This document shows, piece by piece, positions 45,392-52,851 of a stretch of DNA of 64,000 bases. Both the position numbers and the translations under genes were made by a program. Where the stretch lies: NCBI GenBank assembly GCA_024405115.1, contig JAKSPD010000004.1:34257-98256 (forward strand), read 5' to 3'. Source of the stretch: Lachnospiraceae bacterium (lineage in GTDB: Bacteria > Bacillota > Clostridia > Lachnospirales > Lachnospiraceae). Positions within the stretch are counted from its first letter, which is position 1; every line of letters starts with the position of its first letter. Below the pieces are notes generated by a model, which did no database searches, was not told the DNA's origin, and saw only the letters and a list, made by a program, of their open reading frames with translations.

Positions 45392-47674
45392 ATGGAAAAA
45401 ATAAACTGGACAGAAATAACACAAGATGATGTCATTAGGGCGATAGAGTCGTTTTTGATGGATACCCCTGAGTATCCGGAACCGCGGTCAACCTATCTTG
45501 TTTATAACGGAAAGAAACTGCCCGCAAAGCATATTCGCGGTATGGCATACAAAGTGCATTACGGCAGAGAGATATCAAAAAGCGAATTCGGCGGAGGAAT
45601 GGAAACCGTAAGGTTCTTCAACCGTCTCGGTTTTGAAATAGAATATCATGGAGAAACCGAAGCCAGGAAGCAGACCGTGCCGTCCGATATCAAGAAGGTG
45701 ATTCTGGCGAAGGAGACAAAAAAGGAACAGCAGAAAGCAGAAACAGTTTCAGCGAAAAAAGAGAAATCAGAAAAAGAATCCGCTTCATCCGAAAAAATCG
45801 TCATTCCGTCAAAGGAAGTCATTGAACAGAAAAACGCTCTGCAGCTGATATTGAACAGGCTGTTTGACGGAGATATTGTATGTGAAAAAACTTTTGACTG
45901 GCTGAAAACTCCGGAAATCATTACCGGCGATTATGAACAGGTATATAAAGCTTTACATGAATACAGGGGAGACACAGCATTTGCCAAAAAGAATGTTACG
46001 CTCCGTTGTGACTTTGTTTGCGAAAGCAGGAAACTCATTATTGAATATGATGAAAGGCAGCATTTTTCACAGGCAAGGAAGATATCACTCGAAGCATACA
46101 GAAATATACCGGTTCTTTTCGACAGAGAGCTATGGATAAAAGCTTGTAATGACATCAGCGCCAAAGACAATTCACCGGTTAACAGGGATGAAATACGGGC
46201 TTTCTATGACAGCACGAGGGATATTGCCTGTTATCAGAACGGTTATCGGCTTATCAGAATCATGCATGGACAGATGGACTTTAACAAACCCGATACAGAA
46301 CAGTATCTGAAAATAATGTTAGGGATGGAATCCGATCAAAAGGAGTCTTCAGGAGAGAATGAGAACAGGCTGAAGGTTGCAATGTTTCTTCAGACAGATG
46401 AACTGAAGAACTTAAAATCATTCCGGGAGGTTCTGCCGCTTCTGAAATCCTGCGATGCCGATATTGTTGTCTTCCCTGAATGCTGCTATGTCCCTTTTGT
46501 CCAAGATATGGTCAATCGGGATATTTTCGAGGATAAGGATCAGAAGCACATCCTTGATTTGTGCCTTGAATTCAGCAGAGAGATAAAGAAAGCTGTTGTT
46601 ATAAGCAGCGAAGACAGATTTAACACTATTTTCAGCGTTTTTGCCAATGCATATGCAACGGGGGACGAAACGAAGACAACTCTGTATGTGAAGCATACTA
46701 TGGCAGGCAGCTCCTGTCTTGATATACCGAATTACTATGATATTGCTCCCGGCATTTTCGATCCTGCAGTAATTAAGAATTTCCTTGTCGGGATGACGAT
46801 CTGCTATGACTGCAATCATGCACTCTTCAGCAGAATGTACGGGTATTACGGGATTGACCTTATCGTAAACAGTACCGGCGGAGATGTAATCTATGACAAA
46901 TGGTTTAAATACAATAAAGCAAGAGCTATAGAGAATAACTGCTATACACTTGTTACTATGGGGCATGACGGCACAGCCGAAAACAATCACAATTTTGTAT
47001 TTGGTTTCAATAAAAACGGTGGACGGATTGAACCGGTAAACCTGAATGGCAAATCAGACAGAAACAATTACCCCGGAGGTCTTTATCTTTATGAGATTAC
47101 AAAAGATGATGGGGAGGGAGAAGCCGATACAAGCAATCAGCTTGAGACAGAAAACAAGAACTGGCAGCTGGAATTCCCGGCAGGAAAGTCAGGAGATGTT
47201 ATCAGCCGTTCAGAAAAGGTTGCTGTTTCCATCTATCGTGAAAAGAACGGCGATGCAAATGTGTTTTATCTTCTTGTTGACGGCATGGACATTATGCTTC
47301 CGGAAATAGTGCAGCCGTTACTGTATTCAGAGAAAATCAGAAGGTATCCGAACCGGAGATATGTTATTGTCAACAGACACAAATCAGTAGACAGGAAATT
47401 CTTCGAGGAAAAGCTCTCCATCATACTGAAAGTCCGGGCGATGGAAAATTTCTGTGCGGTCGTTTTTGAATCAGAGGACGGCAGTAAGTGCTACCAGTGC
47501 GGCAAGAACCGCACGGCACAGGTGGTTAAAGCGACGGATGGAATATTCGGTATCGACCTTGACCGGACTTCCGGACCGGAAGCAATATGGAAGGACAAGC
47601 CGGGAATGAGAAAGTCCTGGAGAAAAAATTACGAATGGCTCGTTCAGAATGCTACGACTCTATATAGTGAGTAA
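45392..47674 (+). CDS. Three-domain protein: McrA-like head, PD-(D/E)XK-like nuclease, nitrilase
   Basis: 760 residues from the ATG at 45392 (GAGG upstream). Residues about 5-88 resemble the N-terminal head of ScoMcrA-type modification-dependent restriction enzymes (STYLVYNGKKLPAKHIRG, then SEFGGGMETVRFFNRLGFEI). A Lys/Glu linker (95-145) follows. Residues about 150-310 look like a restriction-type nuclease, with CDFVCESRKLIIEYDERQHF giving Asp207 and Glu218, and RDEIRAFYDSTRDIA beyond. Residues about 326-600 are a carbon-nitrogen hydrolase with an intact triad: Glu363 (VFPECCY), Lys434 (LYVKHTM) and Cys471 (TICYDCNH). A further ~150-residue domain ends the protein. The amide substrate is unknown; an antiviral role is inferred from the nuclease-rich setting. 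Confidence 0.75.
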   Translation: MEKINWTEITQDDVIRAIESFLMDTPEYPEPRSTYLVYNGKKLPAKHIRGMAYKVHYGREISKSEFGGGMETVRFFNRLGFEIEYHGETEARKQTVPSDIKKVILAKETKKEQQKAETVSAKKEKSEKESASSEKIVIPSKEVIEQKNALQLILNRLFDGDIVCEKTFDWLKTPEIITGDYEQVYKALHEYRGDTAFAKKNVTLRCDFVCESRKLIIEYDERQHFSQARKISLEAYRNIPVLFDRELWIKACNDISAKDNSPVNRDEIRAFYDSTRDIACYQNGYRLIRIMHGQMDFNKPDTEQYLKIMLGMESDQKESSGENENRLKVAMFLQTDELKNLKSFREVLPLLKSCDADIVVFPECCYVPFVQDMVNRDIFEDKDQKHILDLCLEFSREIKKAVVISSEDRFNTIFSVFANAYATGDETKTTLYVKHTMAGSSCLDIPNYYDIAPGIFDPAVIKNFLVGMTICYDCNHALFSRMYGYYGIDLIVNSTGGDVIYDKWFKYNKARAIENNCYTLVTMGHDGTAENNHNFVFGFNKNGGRIEPVNLNGKSDRNNYPGGLYLYEITKDDGEGEADTSNQLETENKNWQLEFPAGKSGDVISRSEKVAVSIYREKNGDANVFYLLVDGMDIMLPEIVQPLLYSEKIRRYPNRRYVIVNRHKSVDRKFFEEKLSIILKVRAMENFCAVVFESEDGSKCYQCGKNRTAQVVKATDGIFGIDLDRTSGPEAIWKDKPGMRKSWRKNYEWLVQNATTLYSE

Positions 47675-47713
47675 ATGTAGATATGATTGAGTATTGTGGT
47701 GAAGGAGAATGGG

Positions 47714-47950
47714 ATGACGGAGAAGGAATACAAGTTCTTTACGGTGACTTGCGAATCTTATATAGAAGGACAGTCATTTGAAGAATACAAGGAATACATT
47801 CATAAGTGGTTAATGCTCAGTGACTGGCATTATACTTCTGAACAGGCAGCAGAGCTGATTACTAAGAAATTGGATTTTATAGAAGACTCCTATATCAGAA
47901 AAGAATCAGTTTCGGAAGCTGCTGTTGTTGTCGGATATTGCTGCGGGTAA
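47714..47950 (+). CDS. Small protein of unknown function
   Basis: 78 residues, mostly helical and acidic (MTEKEYKFFTVTCESYIEGQ start), from the ATG at 47714 with GGAGAA upstream. No membrane segment and no recognised domain. It sits 39 bases after the nitrilase fusion and 20 bases before a zinc-ribbon gene, so it is part of the same transcript. Confidence 0.55.
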   Translation: MTEKEYKFFTVTCESYIEGQSFEEYKEYIHKWLMLSDWHYTSEQAAELITKKLDFIEDSYIRKESVSEAAVVVGYCCG

Positions 47951-47970
47951 CTGCCGGAGGAAATTCTGAA

Positions 47971-48177
47971 ATGAAAAAGCAATCATCTCAAAATGCATAC
48001 TGGATTCAAAAGACTCATCTGTTACGTTCAGATGAGTATATTTGCTCTGTTTGCGGTCATACTGCAAACAATGCATATAAGCAGTGTCCGTCATGCGGTT
48101 CAAACATGGGCAGAAACAAGTATGATCCCTCCTGGGTGGATGAGGCTGAGATGATGGATATCTTTTTCGAAGATTAA
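47971..48177 (+). CDS. Small zinc-ribbon protein
   Basis: 68 residues starting MKKQSSQNAYWIQKTHLL. A rubredoxin-like zinc ribbon (YICSVCG about residue 25, QCPSCGSNM about 38) is followed by an acidic tail. GGAGG lies upstream of the ATG at 47971. Such treble-clef proteins are common in prophage and plasmid operons. Function unknown. Confidence 0.65.
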   Translation: MKKQSSQNAYWIQKTHLLRSDEYICSVCGHTANNAYKQCPSCGSNMGRNKYDPSWVDEAEMMDIFFED

Positions 48178-48192
48178 GAAGGGAGGCAGGCG

Positions 48193-49131
48193 ATGAATAA
48201 CATTGAGCTTATTAATGCTTCATGTGCAGATCAGACGGTTGATGCAGTTGTGAATGCTGCGAACAGCGGCCTTTGGGCCGGTGGCGGAATATGCGGTGTA
48301 ATTTTTTCAAAAGCCGGAATGAAGGAATTAACCGGGGCCTGCAGCAAGTATGACACTCCGCTTAAAGATGGATCTGCAGTCATTACTCCGGCGTTTAATA
48401 TGAAAAATGCAAAGGCTGTTATACATGCTGTTGGACCGGATTTCGGAAGGACACCGGCGGCATTCAAAGAACTGTTTGACGCTTATTATAACAGTCTCAA
48501 GGTTCTGATGGATAACGGGCATCACAGCATATCGTTTCCGCTCATCAGTTCAGGAATCTTTGGTGGAGCATTAAGCAATCCGGCAGGGGAATCAGCAAAG
48601 CAGTGTCTGAGGGCTTATAAGAAGTTCATCGCAGATTATCCTGATTATGGAGTTGATGTAAAGCTTTGTGCTTTTTCACCCTCAGAGATGATTAAAGCTC
48701 AGGAAGAGTTCAAGAGAGACGCTTTTGATTGTTCCCGACAGAAGGAATTCTGTCGAAAATACTACATGCTTTTGCGGGCAATCTATGAAGATGCAGAGTT
48801 GCAAAAATGGTGTAACGATTATTCCGTATATGCTCAGCTAACAGAACATAACGGACTTGAGCATATTTTGTACTCGGTTTTCATGCAGGAAGCTTATGAT
48901 GAAAATCTGGTTATCCATAATTATAGAGAAGTGATTGACGAGGGCGGACTGGATGAAAGGATGATATCTGATCCAACCGATGAGTTTATTGATCATCTTA
49001 ACGAGCAACAGATAATTGCCTGTATTGCGTGGCACTTCAGAAGAGATCATTTTTCTGAAGGTTCATTGATTTCTGATTCAATTGGGAATGGAAGATTGCT
49101 TCGGTATTTTGAAGCACTGACCGGTAGATAA
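48193..49131 (+). CDS. Macrodomain protein with DUF6508-like C-terminus
   Basis: 312 residues. Residues 1 to about 165 form a macrodomain of the ADP-ribose/O-acetyl-ADP-ribose type: VDAVVNAANSGLWAGGGICGVI and later ISFPLISSGIFGGALSNPA are the two ligand loops, both intact. The C-terminal ~120 residues end with IAWHFRRDHFSEGSLI and IGNGRLLRYFEAL, which matches the pattern I know as DUF6508. The start has GGGAGGC. Removal of ADP-ribose from proteins or nucleic acids, or sensing of an ADP-ribose signal, is the likely activity; the target is unknown. Confidence 0.82.
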   Translation: MNNIELINASCADQTVDAVVNAANSGLWAGGGICGVIFSKAGMKELTGACSKYDTPLKDGSAVITPAFNMKNAKAVIHAVGPDFGRTPAAFKELFDAYYNSLKVLMDNGHHSISFPLISSGIFGGALSNPAGESAKQCLRAYKKFIADYPDYGVDVKLCAFSPSEMIKAQEEFKRDAFDCSRQKEFCRKYYMLLRAIYEDAELQKWCNDYSVYAQLTEHNGLEHILYSVFMQEAYDENLVIHNYREVIDEGGLDERMISDPTDEFIDHLNEQQIIACIAWHFRRDHFSEGSLISDSIGNGRLLRYFEALTGR

Positions 49132-49145
49132 AACCGGAGGCGGCT

Positions 49146-49586
49146 ATGTTTGGATTCGGAACTTATACATATGTGTCTGTCTGCTTCAGACCCGGAGCAC
49201 AGTCATATTCATACCGCACAACAGATTCTTCTGTTAAGGTCGGAGATATGGTTGTAGTCCCTGCAGGAAACGAAGAAAAGATTGGCTCAGTTACAGCAGT
49301 GGAGAAATACAAAAAATCAAATGTACCGTATCCTGTGGAGAAAACAAAACTTGTTATCAGAAAAGCAACGAAGGCAGATATGGAAAAAAATCCGGAACTT
49401 GACATGAGAGTCCCGATGGATATCTCCACAACAAGTTTCAAGACCGAAACCGGTTACAGAATTGTTGTGCTGGGGCAGAAGGACAGAGAGACTATAAAGA
49501 AGCAGTTCGCCGGAAAAAATGTAAAGCTTATAGAAAAATACCCTGTATCTATGGCAGGGCAGGTTGTGAGAGAGATTAAGAAATGA
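49146..49586 (+). CDS. Hypothetical protein, SH3-like barrel suspected
   Basis: 146 residues. The N-terminal part has VSVCFRPGAQSYSYRT followed by VKVGDMVVVPAGNEEKIGSV, a small beta-barrel pattern resembling the N-terminal DNA-binding barrel of PriA, though without other PriA features. The C-terminus is basic and helical. GGAGG precedes the ATG; the stop overlaps the next start (ATGA). Function not recognised. Confidence 0.55.
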   Translation: MFGFGTYTYVSVCFRPGAQSYSYRTTDSSVKVGDMVVVPAGNEEKIGSVTAVEKYKKSNVPYPVEKTKLVIRKATKADMEKNPELDMRVPMDISTTSFKTETGYRIVVLGQKDRETIKKQFAGKNVKLIEKYPVSMAGQVVREIKK

Positions 49587-50023
49587 GTGAAATAGTTCGA
49601 ATCGTGATTAAAGGGGCTTCCGGTTACGGTCCGGTTGATATGGCATATGAGGATAAAATCACACTTACGGATTCATCAATAAGCTATGAGTATAAGCCTC
49701 ACCCGATGAGCAATCCGGAAACGAATGCCTATCGGAAGTGGTCGTATAAAACAACAAGTCCGGAATTCAAAGAGGTCTTTCAGGCCGTTGCAGACAGAAC
49801 ACAGGATATTATCAATTGTGAGGATGAACTGATGGCCTGCGACATAGGACCGACAGAAATCATCGTAACTTATGATGATAAACATCGGGAACACGAATGC
49901 TTTTTCTGTCCAAGTGAATACTTCAGGGAGTGGTTTCTGCTGATCAAACAGCTTGTACCTTCATTCGAAAAAACTCCGGAAGTATTATGGACTGCGGATG
50001 ACGGCGAACTCAGTCGCCTTTGA
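49583..50023 (+). CDS. Hypothetical protein
   Basis: 146-residue soluble protein with several aromatic residues and a C-x-x-x-x-x-C arrangement (ECFFCPSEYFREWF near residue 108). It is translationally coupled to the upstream gene by an ATGA overlap. No known domain is seen. The pair is probably co-functional. Confidence 0.5.
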   Translation: MSEIVRIVIKGASGYGPVDMAYEDKITLTDSSISYEYKPHPMSNPETNAYRKWSYKTTSPEFKEVFQAVADRTQDIINCEDELMACDIGPTEIIVTYDDKHREHECFFCPSEYFREWFLLIKQLVPSFEKTPEVLWTADDGELSRL

Positions 50024-50052
50024 GGGAAAAACAGTATCAAGGCAGGTATAAC

Positions 50053-50877
50053 ATGATAAAACTTAATGATTTACTTCATCTGACAGAAGAACAGGCAGCA
50101 AAGGCAAAAGTAAAATTTAACAGAGACAATGGAAATGATAACCCCATTGATATTTACAAATCAAATCCGGATCTGATAAATAAGCAATGGCTGTACTGGC
50201 GGAATAAGAACAGATACTTTGATGTCGGCCAGATAGCAATATGTCTTGTCAAAATCCGAAGCGAATACTGGCTCCTGACAACAATCGATACCGTTGATGA
50301 GGAACTGGATGTGCTGAATGGTATTAATTATAAAGGGACCCCGCTTAGCGAATATCAAGGCTATTTTGGAAGGACGATTATCAAATTTCACAAGAGCTTT
50401 CAAACTCAGGGTGTCAACTACACCACCATTGCCGATGAACTTGAAGTCTGTCAGATTCTGCCGGATACATTCGATGACGATGACTTTCCCGGATATGATA
50501 AGGTCAATCTTTCGTACAGTCAGCTGAAGAGCATTCTTGATCGAGGCAAGAAAGACTGGATTGCTGCACTCGAAAGCCAGAAAGCGGTATACTTGATTAC
50601 CGACACGAATAACGGGAAAATGTATGTGGGTTCGGCAACAAGCAGTTATGGTATGCTTTTGCAGCGCTGGAGTAATTATGCAGCAAACGGTCATGGCGGC
50701 AACAAGGAATTGAAGAGGCTTGTGGATTCCGAAGGCATCGAATATGTGCAGTCATATTTCCGCTATTCAATCCTCGAAAACTATAATTCCAGGGTAGATG
50801 ATGCTGTTGTTCTGGAACGGGAATCGTGGTGGAAGAACATTCTGTTAACACGGACATTCGGATACAATGATAATTGA
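50053..50877 (+). CDS. GIY-YIG nuclease-domain protein
   Basis: 274 residues from the ATG at 50053 (AAGGCAGG upstream). The C-terminal ~95 residues form a GIY-YIG nuclease: AVYLITDTNNGKMYVGSA supplies the two tyrosine elements, followed by an RWSNYAANGHGGNKEL region and a late ERESWWKNIL with the metal-binding Glu. The N-terminal ~170 residues (QIAICLVKIRSEYWLLTT) form a separate recognition domain of unknown type. This architecture occurs in accessory nucleases of mobile elements. Confidence 0.8.
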   Translation: MIKLNDLLHLTEEQAAKAKVKFNRDNGNDNPIDIYKSNPDLINKQWLYWRNKNRYFDVGQIAICLVKIRSEYWLLTTIDTVDEELDVLNGINYKGTPLSEYQGYFGRTIIKFHKSFQTQGVNYTTIADELEVCQILPDTFDDDDFPGYDKVNLSYSQLKSILDRGKKDWIAALESQKAVYLITDTNNGKMYVGSATSSYGMLLQRWSNYAANGHGGNKELKRLVDSEGIEYVQSYFRYSILENYNSRVDDAVVLERESWWKNILLTRTFGYNDN

Positions 50878-50945
50878 TTTTTTCGTAGAGACGTTCAGAT
50901 AATAGAAGATCCATACAATTAAATATTTAACAAGGGTCAATTAAA

Positions 50946-51728
50946 ATGGAAATACTACATTGGAATGCGGGATATAGCTCTAAGGTCGAAAAAGTCGATG
51001 ACTTAATAAAAAGAATGAGTGGAGATATTATTGCTCTTCTTGAAGTCACACCAAGCAAATACGAATACTTAAGGGCGCATCATAAAGAAAAAACAGTATA
51101 TTCACTGGATTACCGAAAGCCTGGAAAGTATGACAGTCGAGGAAGAAAACTCGGAATCGCTTTTATAATGAGCGATGAAGTTGAGGTAATTGATTCGGGC
51201 GTATTTGAAAGAGCGCTGCTTCCGGATAGAACACTGTGGGCTGTCGTAAGATACAAAGATACAGAGATCAAGATTGCTTCATTTCATTCCATCACAGGAT
51301 GTGATCATAAAAAAGCAAAGTCACTATTCTTTAACAGCATAGCGGAGGCGGTAGATGATTACAAGCCGGACATAGTTACAATAGACGCTAATGAGCCTGA
51401 TAAAGATTTCTATGATATTGCTGGGATGAAGTTTTTTGATCGAAATGGATCTGGAGCAGGAAACTTTTTCACCTGCCTTAAGGAGATGGGGCTTACGGAC
51501 TCTTACGTGGCAAATTATGATAGCAGGAACTATGTTGGCGGTGAACCTTTGGTTCCATCGCATTATGTCCAAGGGAGGTCTACTAACGCAAAGAGATACG
51601 ATTTCATTTTTGTTCATAAAACTTTCAAGGTGGAGAATACAGAATATTTGATGAAAGATGCGTTAGATGCCACAGGAGATCATGCACTTATAAAAACTGT
51701 TATAAGAAAGGTTGAGCTGAGTTTATAG
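50946..51728 (+). CDS. Endonuclease/exonuclease/phosphatase (EEP) family protein
   Basis: 260 residues of the EEP (DNase I-like) fold: LHWNAGYSSK at the N-terminus with the metal-site Asn, IIALLEVTPSKYEYL with Glu, IASFHSITG, VTIDANEPDKDF (D-x-N), and a C-terminal GDHALIKTVI carrying the D-H pair. All catalytic elements are present. It could be a nuclease or a phosphoesterase. It is the last enzyme of the rightward cargo series begun at 44100. Confidence 0.75.
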   Translation: MEILHWNAGYSSKVEKVDDLIKRMSGDIIALLEVTPSKYEYLRAHHKEKTVYSLDYRKPGKYDSRGRKLGIAFIMSDEVEVIDSGVFERALLPDRTLWAVVRYKDTEIKIASFHSITGCDHKKAKSLFFNSIAEAVDDYKPDIVTIDANEPDKDFYDIAGMKFFDRNGSGAGNFFTCLKEMGLTDSYVANYDSRNYVGGEPLVPSHYVQGRSTNAKRYDFIFVHKTFKVENTEYLMKDALDATGDHALIKTVIRKVELSL

Positions 51729-51767
51729 AATAGTAGTGTTCATCAAAGAAAGATATGAGGCAAAGTA

Positions 51768-51980
51768 ATGTCCTATTCCAAAATGTTGAAAAAATGCAAA
51801 GAGAATTCTGTTTATGCAACAAAAAAGAAAGTAAAAAGTCCGGAAAAATATAAACCAAAGAAAGTGAAATACATGAGTGTTCCTAAGGAAAACTCACCAA
51901 AGAAGCAAGCAGCTCCGGTGGGCTGCTTGACGTGCTTTGTTATAGCGATAATTATAATACTCGGATTATTCTTCATATAA
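51768..51980 (+). CDS. Small tail-anchored membrane protein
   Basis: 70 residues: a very basic N-terminal 48 residues (Lys-rich, repeated K-S-P-E-K/K-P-K-K) and one C-terminal membrane helix (about 50-70, CLTCFVIAIIIILGLFFI). No family recognised. A role in positioning at the membrane is only a guess. Confidence 0.5.
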   Translation: MSYSKMLKKCKENSVYATKKKVKSPEKYKPKKVKYMSVPKENSPKKQAAPVGCLTCFVIAIIIILGLFFI

Positions 51981-52117
51981 GAGATAACATAGAATTGATA
52001 ATAGAGATAAAAATAGTTTTTACTTGAGAATATAGCGTATCATAAATAGGCTAATCAAAAACCAGCAGTAAAGCAAAAAAATTAAAGTTAAACCAGAAGG
52101 ATTTCTAATAATTCCGC

Positions 52118-52220
52118 GTTCAGAAAAGGAACTGTTTACGTGAACACAAAAACACTTGCAAAAAACGGTTCTCTGAAGTATGATTTTTGTTAAAGAAACT
52201 AACACAACCTTTTTCTGAAC
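52118..52220. repeat. Inverted repeat upstream of the serine recombinase
   Basis: GTTCAGAAAAGG (52118-52129) and CCTTTTTCTGAAC (52208-52220) are inverted copies about 78 bases apart and differ by one A. This could be a res-type recombination site for the adjacent recombinase. Confidence 0.4.
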
Positions 52221-52233
52221 AGGAGGAGAAACA

Positions 52234-52851
52234 TTGTCTTTGATATATGGTTACGCCAGGTGCTCGACTGATGAAACGAGGCAGGACATTGACCGTCAGA
52301 AGCGGGAACTGTTCTCTATGGGCGTAAAAGAGGAAAAGCATATCTATTGGGAGTATGAGTCCGGAACGAAGGAGGATCGGGCTGAGTTTTTAAAACTGAT
52401 GGATGTGGTTCGTGAAGGCGATACGATTGCCGCGACAGAGGTATCCAGACTTACAAGATCGACAAAACAGCTATGCGAGATTCTTCAGACTGTTCAGCAG
52501 AAGAAGCTCAGACTGATTATTGGTTCATTTTCTGTAGATTGCAGATCTGAAGAGATTGACCCGATGACCAAAGGCATGCTGATGATGTGGGGCGTATTTT
52601 CTGAGATGGAAAGAGATATCATCAGCCAGAGAGTGAAATCCGGGATGAAGAATGCTGCCGCAAAAGGAAAGCAGATTGGTCGCCCGAAGACAACAACGGA
52701 TATGCTTCCGGATAAATTCTGGAAATATTACAGGATGTACAAGAACAAGGAAATCACTGTGTCTGAATGTGCAAAGCTTATGAAGTGCTCACGAACGACG
52801 ATCTATAAGTATATGGACATGGCAGAAAAGGGGAAGGCAGAAGCAGTATGA
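52234..52851 (+). CDS. Serine recombinase (resolvase/invertase family)
   Basis: 205 residues. The catalytic domain reads YGYARCSTDETRQDIDRQ with the nucleophilic Ser, then VSRLTRSTKQL and MTKGMLMMWGVFSEMERDIISQR. The C-terminal helix-turn-helix (VSECAKLMKCSRTTIYKYM) is of the small resolvase type. The start is a TTG with AGGAGG eight bases upstream. It overlaps the restriction-modification gene by 4 bases, so recombinase and R-M form one transcription unit. Possible roles are multimer resolution of the plasmid form or inversion. Confidence 0.88.
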   Translation: MSLIYGYARCSTDETRQDIDRQKRELFSMGVKEEKHIYWEYESGTKEDRAEFLKLMDVVREGDTIAATEVSRLTRSTKQLCEILQTVQQKKLRLIIGSFSVDCRSEEIDPMTKGMLMMWGVFSEMERDIISQRVKSGMKNAAAKGKQIGRPKTTTDMLPDKFWKYYRMYKNKEITVSECAKLMKCSRTTIYKYMDMAEKGKAEAV

